Below are positions 7,458-16,331 of a stretch of DNA of 27,612 bases, one piece after another. The first letter of the stretch is position 1. Each line of letters opens with the position of its first letter. Below the pieces are notes generated by a model. The model was not told where the DNA came from, searched no databases, and saw only the letters and a list, made by a program, of their open reading frames with translations. The stretch is from Asticcacaulis sp. UBA2476 (GTDB lineage: Bacteria > Pseudomonadota > Alphaproteobacteria > Caulobacterales > Caulobacteraceae), in NCBI GenBank assembly GCA_002342035.1, contig DDPE01000040.1:1-27612 (forward strand), given 5' to 3'. Both the position numbers and the translations under genes were made by a program.

Positions 7458-8240
7458 CTACTGCCCCTGCTTTTGTTTGACCACTTCCTCCTTAGCCGCT
7501 GCACGGTCTTCGGCATCAAAGGTCACCGGTGCCGGGGCGGCGGGGGCGGCCACCCCATAGTCGCGGCTCTTTTTCGCCAGCCGTTGCATGGTCTCGCCCA
7601 GCGCTGATTTATCAACCGCCATGGATTTGGTGCGCTCAATCCCCACGCCATCGGCATCGGAGAAGTTTGAGAAATCAGCGCCCAGAAAAACCACTTCCCA
7701 GCCGCGCTTTTTGGCGGCATCGAGTGCGGCCCTAGCACTTTTCTGGGTCAGTTCGCGTGAGGCATTTTCCTGCCCGTCGGTCATAATGACGATGACGGCT
7801 TTTTTCGGATTATCCTTGGAGGCCGTCGCGATAATCTGTCCGATCGCATCATAAAGCGGGGTCATACCGCGCGGTGAGGCTTCGGCATTGGTGACATCCT
7901 GCCAGTTCAGCGGGGCCACCTTATCACGCAGAACATTGAATTGCAGGCCGTCCTGAGCATCAAACACCGCCAAAGTGACCCGCGTGTTCAAATGCCGGTC
8001 AAAAGGTTTAGAAGGATCGGACTTACCTACATTTTCGGCATAGGCATTGACCGAACTGAGGGCCTCCGCCCACATCGACGACATGGACCCGGTGCGGTCG
8101 AGCAAAATGTAGGTATTGAGATCGGCCCTCACCTGCGCCTGTACGCGGGCGGGAGATTGGGCCATAGACTGAGCCTGTACATTTGACGCAACGCTTATTG
8201 ATACTGTGAGGGCCATAGCGGCCAAAAGCAGCTTGCGCAT
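7458..8240 (-). CDS. Secreted von Willebrand factor type A domain protein
   Basis: Periplasmic or secreted VWA-domain protein of 260 residues. The signal peptide MRKLLLAAMALTVSISVASN ends with an AxA-like VQAQS site near residue 25. The VWA domain spans about 40-200 and has a complete metal-ion-dependent adhesion site: DRTGS (about 48-52), the threonine of RGMTPLYDAI (about 126) and MTDG (about 156). The C-terminal tail (about 225-260) is rich in Ala/Pro and then Lys/Glu/Gln, possibly a flexible linker. Such domains bind protein partners through Mg2+, but the ligand is unknown. It is followed by a lipoprotein gene. A GGATCA-CAA-TGATCC palindrome at 8257-8271 lies 16 bases upstream of the start and could be an operator. 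Confidence 0.85.
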   Translation of the reverse strand: MRKLLLAAMALTVSISVASNVQAQSMAQSPARVQAQVRADLNTYILLDRTGSMSSMWAEALSSVNAYAENVGKSDPSKPFDRHLNTRVTLAVFDAQDGLQFNVLRDKVAPLNWQDVTNAEASPRGMTPLYDAIGQIIATASKDNPKKAVIVIMTDGQENASRELTQKSARAALDAAKKRGWEVVFLGADFSNFSDADGVGIERTKSMAVDKSALGETMQRLAKKSRDYGVAAPAAPAPVTFDAEDRAAAKEEVVKQKQGQ

Positions 8241-8256
8241 CTTTCATTCCCCGTGC

Positions 8257-8271
8257 GGATCACAATGATCC
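8257..8271. promoter_or_regulatory. Palindrome upstream of the VWA gene
   Basis: GGATCA-CAA-TGATCC is a perfect inverted repeat with a three-base centre, 16 bases before the VWA start codon. It could be a repressor site or a leader hairpin. No regulator can be named. Confidence 0.3.
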
Positions 8272-8361
8272 TAAGACTGAGGCTGCGCGCGGATAAAGGC
8301 GCATAGACGGCGCAATCATGGCGCGATATTTGTCTTTTAGCGTCGGGATTATGGCAGGGTT

Positions 8362-9936
8362 TTAGGCGCGCAGTTCGACCCGGATTTCGCCGCGGAACAA
8401 TTGCTTGAGCAAATCAGCGTCCTTTAAGCCCACAATCGGTTTATTACCATCGAACATTTCTTCTGCCGCGATGCCGAGCGCTTCGCAGTAATCGAGCACC
8501 AGCGCCAGTTCATCGGCATCATAGCCCTTAGCCACCCCAAAGGTTTTCATGCGCGTGCTGAAATCCTTCGGCCCAGATTCTTTACCCAGCACATGATCAA
8601 TCAGCTTTTTACGGCCACGGGGACCATTGAAACGGTACAGCGCTGACATCAGCATCTGCGCCGCCTCGGTCAAATCAGCCGGTTTCGTGCGCGACAGGCA
8701 GTTATCGCAGTGCCCGCACGGCTTGCCCGCCCCTTCACCGAAGTATTGCCGCACCATATCCTGACGGCAGCCAGGCTCCATCATGAAGCGGTGAAAGCTG
8801 AGGGCCTTTTCCTGCGTGTGGCTTTGGGCGGGGGCGCCATCGCGTTCGCGCAAATTCTGACGGCGCAGGGCCCAGCCGAGGTCGGTCGAGGTATAGAAAC
8901 ACACGCCCGCCGCCGGTTTGCCATCGCGGCCAGCCCGACCGACTTCCTGCCAGTAGGCCTCCAGTGACGCGGGCGGATCGGCATGGATCACAAAGCGGAC
9001 ATCGGCCTTATCGATGCCCATGCCGAACGCGATGGTCGCCACCATGATCGGGGTGTAGCCGCTCAAAAACCGCGTCAGCCGGTCTTCGCGCTCTACGGCG
9101 GAGAGGCCCGCATGATAGGCTTCGGCGCGATAACCCTGATCGACCAGTTGCCGCGCCAGCTTTTCGGTGCCATCGCGTGACCCTGAATAGATGATACCCC
9201 CGGCCTTGGGCTGCTTTTTCAGCACCTCAAGGATGTGTTTGATCACCGGCCCTTTGCGGCGCACGAACCGCAACGACAGGTTGGGCCGGTCAAAGCTGCC
9301 AATAACCTCAGTCGCGTGAGTGATACGCAGGGCCGCCTTGATATCCTGACGAGTATGGGCATCGGCGGTAGCGGTCAGGGCCAAGGTTGGCACATTGGGA
9401 AACAGTCCCTTGAGTTGCCCAAGAGCGCGGTATTCCGGCCGAAAATCATGGCCCCACTGAGAGACGCAGTGGGCTTCATCGATCGCAATCAGATTAACGT
9501 CAAGCTGCGCCAGCCGGTCCAGCACATAGGGCTGCACCAGACCTTCGGGCGACAGGTACAACAGATCAAGATCACCGTCGCGGGCCGCATCCCACAGACG
9601 GGCGCGCTCAGCCGAATTCAGCGATGAATCCATGCGTGCGGCGCGCACGCCCTTGGCCTCCAGCGCCTGCACCTGATCGCTCATCAGGGCAATCAGCGGC
9701 GAAATCACCAGACCAAACCCCGGCCGGATCAGGGCGGGGATCTGATAACACAGGCTTTTTCCGCCGCCGGTCGGCAAAATGGCCAGCACATCATCGCCGC
9801 GCAAAATCGCCTCAATGACCGGGGCCTGCTGGCCACGAAAGCGCTCATAGCCAAAGGTATCACGCAGGCACTTTACCGCAGCCGCCATATCAGCGGGTGC
9901 AGATGCATCTGGTAATTGCCGTAAGGCCTGACTCAT
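8362..9936 (-). CDS. recQ: ATP-dependent DNA helicase RecQ (no HRDC domain)
   Basis: Superfamily 2 3'-5' helicase acting in recombination repair. It is 524 residues, shorter than the roughly 610-residue E. coli enzyme. Domains: helicase lobe 1 with Walker A LPTGGGKS (54-61) and DEAH (153-156), the aromatic-rich loop SQWGHDFRPEY (159-169), lobe 2 with motif VI EVGRAGRDG (331-339), zinc-binding domain with C390, C407, C410 and C413, and a winged-helix RQC domain (about 420-520). The protein ends directly after RQC, so the C-terminal HRDC domain is absent. This is a natural architecture in many RecQ-like proteins and there is no sign of a frameshift. The start is ATG at 9936. It is divergent from the PBP gene across 164 bases. 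Confidence 0.95.
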   Translation of the reverse strand: MSQALRQLPDASAPADMAAAVKCLRDTFGYERFRGQQAPVIEAILRGDDVLAILPTGGGKSLCYQIPALIRPGFGLVISPLIALMSDQVQALEAKGVRAARMDSSLNSAERARLWDAARDGDLDLLYLSPEGLVQPYVLDRLAQLDVNLIAIDEAHCVSQWGHDFRPEYRALGQLKGLFPNVPTLALTATADAHTRQDIKAALRITHATEVIGSFDRPNLSLRFVRRKGPVIKHILEVLKKQPKAGGIIYSGSRDGTEKLARQLVDQGYRAEAYHAGLSAVEREDRLTRFLSGYTPIMVATIAFGMGIDKADVRFVIHADPPASLEAYWQEVGRAGRDGKPAAGVCFYTSTDLGWALRRQNLRERDGAPAQSHTQEKALSFHRFMMEPGCRQDMVRQYFGEGAGKPCGHCDNCLSRTKPADLTEAAQMLMSALYRFNGPRGRKKLIDHVLGKESGPKDFSTRMKTFGVAKGYDADELALVLDYCEALGIAAEEMFDGNKPIVGLKDADLLKQLFRGEIRVELRA

Positions 9937-10045
9937 TAAGCACTTTTCATGTGATTCTATATATCCTATGAGCTATAAGCCTATTCGGGGGGCCTTTCAC
10001 AGTTCAAAAACAGGCGTGACGCTGCTTTAAAACGCGCGCATAATT

Positions 10046-10074
10046 TTGACGAAATTAACCCTGAAACTAGATAC
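10046..10074 (+). promoter_or_regulatory. Candidate promoter of the penicillin-binding protein gene
   Basis: TTGACG at 10046-10051 is followed after 15-16 bases by CTAGATAC (10067-10074). This fits the Caulobacter housekeeping pattern TTGACG / GCTANAWC well. The predicted leader is about 20-25 bases before ATG 10101, with an AGAGGA ribosome binding site at about 10090-10095. Confidence 0.5.
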
Positions 10075-10100
10075 TGATTTTTGGTGACCAGAGGACGTGC

Positions 10101-12092
10101 ATGGCCCTGCAATTTAAACGACCCCCGCTCAAGGCGTTCATCTATTGGGCCACAGTGCTTGGGGTGTGGGCGATCATCTTTGTCACCGCCTTTATAGCGG
10201 TGTTTTCGTTTGGCCTGCCGTCGATTGATGACATCGATAAGGTCGAAAAACAGCCCGCCATCACCTATCTGGATCGTTCCGGCGCCCTGATCGCCGTGCA
10301 GGGGTCGCAGTCGGCACCGCCGGTCAATCTCGATGAACTGCCGCCCTATGTGCCCGCGGCGTTTCTGGCGGTTGAGGATCGCCGATTTTATCATCACCCC
10401 GGCTTTGATCCGGTGGGTATCCTGCGTGCCGCTATGCGCAATGCGACCAAAAAAGGTGGCAATCTGGCGGGTGGGTCAACCATCACTCAGCAGTTGGCCC
10501 GAAACCTGTTCCTGTCGTCTGATCAGAATATGAAGCGCAAGATTCAGGAACTGATCATGGCGGTGAAGCTGGAGCTGAAGTTCACCAAAAAGGAAATTCT
10601 GGCGCTCTATCTCAACCGCGTCTATTTCGGTGCCGGAGCCTACGGAATCGAAGCCGCCTCGCAGCGCTATTTCAATAAACCGGCCAAGGAACTGACCATC
10701 GCTGAGTCGGCACTGCTGGCCGGCATGATGAAAGGGCCGTCGCGCTATTCGCCCTTATCCGACAGTGAGCGCGCCCAGAACCGCGCCAATATCGTGCTCA
10801 ACGAAATGGTCGAAGCCCGCGTGATTACCCCAGAGCAACGCGCCGAGGCCGTGTCCAAACCGCTTAAGGTCACCAAAACCCTGGCCACCGCCCACGCCCT
10901 CTATTTCATCGATTGGTTAAGCAGCGAAGTACAACCAATTGCGGCCTCCGCTAAGGAAGATCTGATCGTCGAAACCACGCTTGATCTGGCCATCCAGACT
11001 GACGCCGAGCGCGCCGTTCAGCGCATTATGGAACGCGACGCCAAGAAAAAGGTCGAACAAACCGCCCTTGTCGCCATTGATGGCGAAGGCCGGGTGCGCG
11101 CCCTGATCGGCGGGGTTTCCTATGCCGACAGCCAGTTCAACCGCGCCATCGAAGCCCACCGTCAGGCCGGATCGTCGTTCAAGCCGTTCGTGTACCTTAC
11201 CGCCATGGAAGCCGGTTACAACCCCCTGACGCCTGTGGTCGATGAGCCGTTTGAAATCGGCGGTTGGTCGCCAGAGAACTACACCAAAAAGTTCTTAGGC
11301 CCGATGGATCTGCAAACCGCGCTGGCTCAGTCGATCAACACGGTGGCCGCCCGCGTCGCCAATGATGTCGGCCGCGAAAATGTCGCCCGCACGGCCCGCC
11401 GTCTGGGCATCGATTCCAAGATCAATACCGATCCGGCCATGGCGCTGGGTACGGCCAGTCTGACGCCGCTTGAGATGGCGCGCGCCTATGTGCCGTTCTC
11501 CAACGGCGGCTATAAGGTCGCCCCCCACGGTATTATCCGTATCCGCACCACGTCGGGCAAAATCCTTTATCAGTACCGCGAAGATGTCCGCACTCAGGTC
11601 ATCGCCAATCCGCCGCTGGCCTATATGAACCAGATGATGCGTCAGGTGGTGATATCCGGCACCGGCAATGGCATCAAGATCCCCGGCAACTATGATCTGG
11701 CCGGTAAGACCGGCACGACCAGCGACTACCGCGATGCCTGGTTCGTCGGCTATACTGGCGGTTTCACCACTGCGGTCTGGGTCGGCCGCGACAACAACAC
11801 CCCGATGGCGCGCGTGACCGGTGGCGGCACACCCGCGGCGATCTGGCGCGATTTCATGGCGTCCGCCCTGACCCGCATCAAGACCAGCGCCATCCCGACC
11901 GGCCCGGTCAGCGAAATGGATGAAGCTGCCAGTGCGGCGGTTGATGAATTGCTGAACTCAAGCCCCGCGGCCAACGATAATGTCGTACCCCCGGAGGTGA
12001 CCATGGAGCCGATCCCAAACCCTGAAGACCAGCAACCGGCACCGACCGATGCGGACGATATCTTTTCTGAGGCGCAAAGACGGAATCAGTAG
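10101..12092 (+). CDS. Class A penicillin-binding protein (bifunctional transglycosylase/transpeptidase)
   Basis: Inner-membrane-anchored peptidoglycan synthase of 663 residues that polymerises lipid II and crosslinks peptides in the periplasm. A short cytoplasmic tail and one membrane helix (about 12-38) precede the GT51 domain, with catalytic E92 in AVEDRRFYHHPGFD and the motif GGSTITQQLARNLFL (124-138). The transpeptidase domain has SxxK at 358-361 (GSSFKPF), SxN at 411-413 (SIN) and KTGT at 536-539. The C-terminal tail after about 610 is Ala/Pro/Asp-rich and probably disordered. At this length it is of the PBP1A/1C/2A-like short type rather than a long PBP1A with a large OB domain; the exact paralogue cannot be decided. 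The ATG at 10101 is supported by AGAGGA. It ends six bases from the convergent metallopeptidase gene. Confidence 0.95.
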   Translation: MALQFKRPPLKAFIYWATVLGVWAIIFVTAFIAVFSFGLPSIDDIDKVEKQPAITYLDRSGALIAVQGSQSAPPVNLDELPPYVPAAFLAVEDRRFYHHPGFDPVGILRAAMRNATKKGGNLAGGSTITQQLARNLFLSSDQNMKRKIQELIMAVKLELKFTKKEILALYLNRVYFGAGAYGIEAASQRYFNKPAKELTIAESALLAGMMKGPSRYSPLSDSERAQNRANIVLNEMVEARVITPEQRAEAVSKPLKVTKTLATAHALYFIDWLSSEVQPIAASAKEDLIVETTLDLAIQTDAERAVQRIMERDAKKKVEQTALVAIDGEGRVRALIGGVSYADSQFNRAIEAHRQAGSSFKPFVYLTAMEAGYNPLTPVVDEPFEIGGWSPENYTKKFLGPMDLQTALAQSINTVAARVANDVGRENVARTARRLGIDSKINTDPAMALGTASLTPLEMARAYVPFSNGGYKVAPHGIIRIRTTSGKILYQYREDVRTQVIANPPLAYMNQMMRQVVISGTGNGIKIPGNYDLAGKTGTTSDYRDAWFVGYTGGFTTAVWVGRDNNTPMARVTGGGTPAAIWRDFMASALTRIKTSAIPTGPVSEMDEAASAAVDELLNSSPAANDNVVPPEVTMEPIPNPEDQQPAPTDADDIFSEAQRRNQ

Positions 12093-12098
12093 ATTGGG

Positions 12099-12842
12099 TT
12101 AGCCCACACTATAGGCGAACAGGCTGTGACCGTGGGTTTTCAGCCATTGCCGCGAGGGTTTGTAGTCGCCGAATATGCGCTCAACCTCGGCCCAGAACGG
12201 CGGCTGGTGGTGCGGGTGTTTCAGGTGAGCCACTTCGTGGGCGCAGACATAGGCGAACACCGGCTCCGGGGCCATGATCAGCCGCCACGAATAGCGTATC
12301 GCCTGACGCGACGGGGTGCATGATCCCCACCGGCCCTTGGGGTCGAAAATGGCCACTTTCACGCCGCTATAGCCCAGACCTTGCGCATAGTCTTCGGTAT
12401 AGGTTTGGGCAAACTCCAGCGCCTGCTTTGACAGATAGCGGCCCACGCGACGGGCATAGGCATCGTCCTGCCCGCCTGCGGTAAGTACCAACCCCTCATC
12501 GGTTTTCAGAAAGCGGGCGGAGGCCATATTGCCCGAAGATTTAAGCGCCAGAGTGCCGCCCCGGTAAGGAATATCCATATCCGGCGCAAACATGGCGACT
12601 TTCGGTTTTTTGGCGCTGAATTTGCGAACCCAGTCAAGGCGGGTGCGCGCAAAGGCAATCGCCTGCGTAATTTCACGCACATGCGGCACGCTCAAGATCG
12701 CTTCCCCGGATTTATTGTCGATGCGCAGGGATATACGTCGGGCGCGGCCATTGACCTTCAGACGCAACGAGACGTCGTCCAACGTCACGACGTCGCCGTG
12801 CCCTAAGCCCTTAAATTCTGACGATTCGCGCTTCCATAGCAT
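12099..12842 (-). CDS. YgjP-type M48-like metal-dependent hydrolase (DUF45)
   Basis: Predicted cytoplasmic zinc metallopeptidase of the YgjP/SprT-like (DUF45) group, 247 residues. The zinc motif is HEVAH (H202, E203, H206), embedded in AYVCAHEVAHLKHPHHQPPFW, with the downstream FW (216-217) and the family signature KGRWGSCTP (169-177). The N-terminal part (about 20-75) is the usual beta-rich region with RRISLRID. Substrates of the family are not established. It lies downstream of phaZ on the same strand, separated by a 60-base gap that contains a repeat-like hairpin, and is convergent with the PBP gene. The ATG at 12842 gives MLWKRESSEF. Confidence 0.88.
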   Translation of the reverse strand: MLWKRESSEFKGLGHGDVVTLDDVSLRLKVNGRARRISLRIDNKSGEAILSVPHVREITQAIAFARTRLDWVRKFSAKKPKVAMFAPDMDIPYRGGTLALKSSGNMASARFLKTDEGLVLTAGGQDDAYARRVGRYLSKQALEFAQTYTEDYAQGLGYSGVKVAIFDPKGRWGSCTPSRQAIRYSWRLIMAPEPVFAYVCAHEVAHLKHPHHQPPFWAEVERIFGDYKPSRQWLKTHGHSLFAYSVG

Positions 12843-12853
12843 GAAGCTAATTT

Positions 12854-12887
12854 AAAGCGCTTTCCGAAAAGTGTCAGCGGTTTTCGG
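12854..12887. repeat. Short palindromic intergenic repeat between phaZ and the ygjP-like gene
   Basis: The self-complementary AAAGCGCTTT (12854-12863) is followed by CCGAAAA (12864-12870) and its inverse TTTTCGG (12881-12887) around a 10-base loop. Very similar CCGAAAA...CACTTTTCGG blocks recur in alphaproteobacterial intergenic regions as I recall them. The hairpin could also act as a weak transcript end or processing site after phaZ. Confidence 0.5.
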
Positions 12888-12902
12888 CATTAAAAACGCG
12901 GC

Positions 12903-14153
12903 TTAAAGATTCGCGTCAGTCTTGGCAATGAAGTCGCGGATTTTCGGATAGATGCTTTCGCGGAAACGGCGACCATTGAACACGCCGTAATGTCCGGCAC
13001 CGGCCTGCACATAAAGCTCTTTCATGTCGGCCGGGATGTTCGGACAAATTTCGTGCGCGGCCTGGGTTTGACCCACGCCGGAAATATCGTCCTTTTCGCC
13101 CTCGACCGTCATCAGGGCGATATCGGTGATAGATTCAGGTTTAACCTGACGGCCATTGTGAACCAGTTCACCCTTGGGTAGAGCGTGTTTCTGGAAAACC
13201 AGATCGATCGTTTGCAGGTAAAACTCTTCGGTCAGATCGAGCACCGACAGATATTCGTCATAGAACTCAAGGTGCTTTTCCACCCCGTCGCCATCATCTT
13301 CGACCAGATTGCTGAAATAGCTTTTGAGCGCATCCATATGCCGCTCTTCGTTCATGCTCATGAAGCTGTAGAGCTGCACAAAGCCCGGATAGACCCGACG
13401 CCCCACCCCCGGATAAGGCGGCGGCACATTGTGGACCATGTTCGATTTAAACCAGGCGAACGGGCGTTCTTCGGCCAGATTATTGGTCACCGTCGGGTTG
13501 AACCGCGCATCAATGGGCGAGCCCATAAAGGTCATGGAGGCCGGACGGTTTGGGTGATTATCCTCCGCCATCAGACAGGCCGTAGCCAGAACCGGCGGCC
13601 CCGGCTGGCAGACCCCGACCACATGGATGCGGGAGCCAATGAACTCCAGCATCTGCTGGATATGGTCCATATAGCTGTAGAAATCAAAGCGGCCTTCCAG
13701 CACCGGCACCTGACGGGCATTGACCCAGTCAGTGATATAGACATCGTGATCGAGCAGAAATTCCTGAACCGTCCCGCGCAGCAAGGTCGCATAGTGTCCC
13801 GACAATGGGGCGACGATCAGCACCGCCGGCGCGGTTTTTTTAACGCCGGCACGCCGCAGATCGGCATTGTCGCGCTGAAAACGCAGCAGCCTGACCCACG
13901 GTGTTGACCAGTCCTCAATCACCTGCACGCGCACCGGCGTGTCGTTGATGGTCACGCTGTCGATGCGCCAGTCCGGCTTACCGTAACGGCGGGTGACATT
14001 GGAAAACAGTTCCGCCGAGGCATAAAGCGTGCGCCCCAGAGCGGTGTCGGAGGCCGGATTAGCCTTTGACCCCCAAAAGTCACGGGTCATTTGCGCCAGC
14101 GCCCGCATGGGGGCTGCCGAATAATAGGCGTACTCATGAAGCGAATACAGCAT
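12903..14153 (-). CDS. phaZ: Intracellular polyhydroxybutyrate depolymerase
   Basis: Intracellular PHB depolymerase (PhaZ1 type) that mobilises stored polyhydroxyalkanoate granules. With the start at ATG 14153 it is 416 residues and begins MLYSLHEYAYYSAAPMRALA, matching the family N terminus. The site AAGGTAGAG precedes this ATG; a start 19 codons upstream is possible but lacks support. It is an alpha/beta hydrolase whose nucleophile elbow carries cysteine instead of serine: C182 in VVGVCQPGPP, the hallmark of this class. The catalytic histidine is H388 (AGAGHYGVFNGRRF), and the acid is probably an aspartate in VEGEKDDISG. The protein has no signal peptide. The gene implies a PHB cycle; a synthase gene is not in the window. 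Confidence 0.96.
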   Translation of the reverse strand: MLYSLHEYAYYSAAPMRALAQMTRDFWGSKANPASDTALGRTLYASAELFSNVTRRYGKPDWRIDSVTINDTPVRVQVIEDWSTPWVRLLRFQRDNADLRRAGVKKTAPAVLIVAPLSGHYATLLRGTVQEFLLDHDVYITDWVNARQVPVLEGRFDFYSYMDHIQQMLEFIGSRIHVVGVCQPGPPVLATACLMAEDNHPNRPASMTFMGSPIDARFNPTVTNNLAEERPFAWFKSNMVHNVPPPYPGVGRRVYPGFVQLYSFMSMNEERHMDALKSYFSNLVEDDGDGVEKHLEFYDEYLSVLDLTEEFYLQTIDLVFQKHALPKGELVHNGRQVKPESITDIALMTVEGEKDDISGVGQTQAAHEICPNIPADMKELYVQAGAGHYGVFNGRRFRESIYPKIRDFIAKTDANL

Positions 14154-14307
14154 CTGAACTCTACCTTGGTTTATCCTGCCGCGGGGCGACACTTCACTAA
14201 ACCCTATCACAGCAAAGCTGCCAATAGGTTACTGCGGCGCAAACCAAGATGTGATGAGCAGGTGCAGCATTCAAGCACCGGCATTTCAAGTCGCGTCTTT
14301 GGCCTAA

Positions 14308-14913
14308 CTACCGCATTTCCTTGCGTATCATGTCAGCGCTGTCTTTGGGGGATATTTCGCGCCCAAGGGGTACGACGAACTGGCCTTCGGGGTTCATCAG
14401 ATAGATGACCGCCGTGTGGTTCATAGTGTAATCCTCACCCTCGCCCGATTTGGAATAGGTGGCGCGGTAAGCCTTGGCGATTTCATCCACCTGCTGCGCC
14501 GTGCCGGTAAGGCCGATGACGCCACCGGGAAAGCCAGGGCTTTCAATATAGGATTTCATCGCCGCCGGACTGTCGCGTTCAGGGTCAACGGTGACGAACA
14601 CGATCTGGAAATCTTTCGCCTTATCACCCAGCTCCTTTTGCACGGCATTGAGGTGCTGCAAGGTCAGCGGACAAATATCGGGGCAATAGGTAAAGCCGAA
14701 AAACACCGCCGACCACTTGCCTTTGAGGATATCTTGCGTGACCACACGGCCATTCTGGTCGATCATGGTAAAATCACCACCGACCTTGACTGACGGATCG
14801 ACCTGCGACGATCCGCCCGGTGACGCCTTAAGCGTCGTATACCAGTAAGACCCAATGAGTGCGAATAATCCCACAAAAATAATAAGGATAATTGTCAGGC
14901 GCGATTTCGTCAT
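14308..14913 (-). CDS. senC: SCO1/SenC family copper chaperone
   Basis: Membrane-anchored periplasmic thioredoxin-fold protein that delivers copper to the CuA/CuB sites of cytochrome oxidases. It is 201 residues with an N-terminal signal anchor (6-25, LTIILIIFVGLFALIGSYWY). The copper ligands are C77 and C81 in FTYCPDIC, and H166 in YTMNHTAV. The motif VTVDPERDSP is present at 108-116. The ATG at 14913 follows AGAGGTGAG. It is divergent from regB across only 43 bases, reproducing the regB-senC-regA type of neighbourhood known from phototrophic alphaproteobacteria, where SenC and RegBA belong to the same respiratory control. The promoter must overlap the start of one of the two genes. Confidence 0.95.
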   Translation of the reverse strand: MTKSRLTIILIIFVGLFALIGSYWYTTLKASPGGSSQVDPSVKVGGDFTMIDQNGRVVTQDILKGKWSAVFFGFTYCPDICPLTLQHLNAVQKELGDKAKDFQIVFVTVDPERDSPAAMKSYIESPGFPGGVIGLTGTAQQVDEIAKAYRATYSKSGEGEDYTMNHTAVIYLMNPEGQFVVPLGREISPKDSADMIRKEMR

Positions 14914-14956
14914 CTATTTACTCACCTCTGATTAATTCCGCCTCAATAGGCCATTC

Positions 14957-16330
14957 ATGGATTTTAGCCAAACCTTTAAGCGCATCGGCCTTGATTTCAA
15001 GGCGCTGAATGTCGCAGCCGCCCCGCCTTTGGGCGGACGCGATCACCTGCGCCTGCGCACGCTGGTGTTCCTTCGCTGGCTGGCCATCATCGGTCAAACC
15101 GGCATGGTCTTGCTGGTGGCGTTTGGGTTTGGTTACGAAATCAATGTCGGCCTGTGCCTGGCCATCATCGCCGCCAGCGTCTGGCTTAACGCCCTGTTGA
15201 TGCTGGGCGGACGGTCACGGTCTCAGCTCAAGGACTGGGAAGCGGCCGTTCAGTTAAGCTTTGATACCCTGCAACTGGCGGTGCTGTTAGGAGTAACCGG
15301 CGGGCTCAATAACCCGTTTTGCCTGATGCTGATCGCACCACCTACGGTCGCTGCCGCCAACCTGCCGACCCGTCAGGGGATCGCGGTCATCGGTGTAGCA
15401 CTTGCCGCCTCCGTCAGCCTGTTTTTCTGGTCGCTGGATCTGCCGTGGCATGAGGGGCAGTCGCTATATCTGCCGCCCATGTACCGGGTCGGGTTTTTGG
15501 CAGCCCTTCTGATCGGGATTGTGTTCACCGCGGGCTATGCCTGGCAGGCCGCGTTAGAGGCCAAACGCATGGAGCAGGCGCTGGAGGCCACCCGCGCCGT
15601 GATGGAAAAAGAGCACCGCCTGTCGGCGCTTGGGGGCCTTGCCGCCGCGGCCGCCCATGAACTGGGCACGCCGCTGGGCACTATTCAGGTGGTGGCTAAG
15701 GAAATGATGCTGGCGTTAGACAAGGACGACCCGCTGCATGAAGATGCCGCCCTGCTGGTGTCGCAGTCAAAGCGCTGCCGCGATATTCTGAAAACCCTGT
15801 CGCAACAGCCTGAGACGGTCGATGAAGTCTATGACCAGATGCCGCTTAGGGCCTTTCTGGAAGAGGTCGCGGAACCCTTCCGCCACTTTGGCAAAACCAT
15901 CCATATCGATATTTCTACGGACGGCGCAAACAGCAGCGCCATCACCATAAAGCGCCGCCCGGAATGGCTGCATGCCCTGTCGGCCTTTGTCGAAAACGCC
16001 GTCGATTTTGCCGCCACTCAGGTGTGGATCAGGGTCGACATTTTCGATGCGCATGTGGCTTTAAGCGTCGAAGACGACGGCGCAGGCTTTTCTTCGGAGA
16101 TCCTGGACCGGCTGGGCGAGCCCTATGTGTCAACACGCCACAGTGACGTTAAGGCGCAACTGCGTCATAAGCCCGGCGGTATGGGGTTAGGGTTTTTCAT
16201 CGCCAAGACCCTGTGCGAATATTCCGGCGCAGCGGTCAGCTTCGGCAACCGCGCAAGCCCCGATCGTGGCGCCTTCGTCAAGGCGATGTGGCGGCGTGAT
16301 CAGATGCAGATTTCAGGACTGGAGCTATAA
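14957..16330 (+). CDS. regB: Redox-sensing histidine kinase RegB/PrrB/ActS
   Basis: Inner-membrane histidine kinase, 457 residues, sensing the redox state of the quinone pool and the cytoplasm. Six membrane segments span about 33-200. The quinone-site motif GGLNNPF lies at 115-121. The H-box is AAAHELGTPLGTI with phospho-acceptor H234. The redox-active cysteine motif SKRCRDIL carries C274. The ATPase domain has an N-box (AFVENAVDFA), EDDGAGF and a glycine-rich GGMGLGFFIAKTL. All RegB-specific features are therefore present, so it should be competent for redox control. It has no obvious strong ribosome binding site before ATG 14957. It is followed by regA after one base, giving tight coupling. 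Confidence 0.96.
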   Translation: MDFSQTFKRIGLDFKALNVAAAPPLGGRDHLRLRTLVFLRWLAIIGQTGMVLLVAFGFGYEINVGLCLAIIAASVWLNALLMLGGRSRSQLKDWEAAVQLSFDTLQLAVLLGVTGGLNNPFCLMLIAPPTVAAANLPTRQGIAVIGVALAASVSLFFWSLDLPWHEGQSLYLPPMYRVGFLAALLIGIVFTAGYAWQAALEAKRMEQALEATRAVMEKEHRLSALGGLAAAAAHELGTPLGTIQVVAKEMMLALDKDDPLHEDAALLVSQSKRCRDILKTLSQQPETVDEVYDQMPLRAFLEEVAEPFRHFGKTIHIDISTDGANSSAITIKRRPEWLHALSAFVENAVDFAATQVWIRVDIFDAHVALSVEDDGAGFSSEILDRLGEPYVSTRHSDVKAQLRHKPGGMGLGFFIAKTLCEYSGAAVSFGNRASPDRGAFVKAMWRRDQMQISGLEL

Positions 16331-16331
16331 A

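Noticed and set aside
8362..9936. RecQ truncated by mutation because HRDC is missing
   Set aside because: The frame ends cleanly after a complete RQC domain and no HRDC-like sequence follows in any frame in the 121 bases before the next gene.
14154..14210. Longer N terminus for PhaZ (19 extra codons)
   Set aside because: The MLYSLHEYAYY start matches the family N terminus and has an AAGGTAGAG site; the extension does not.
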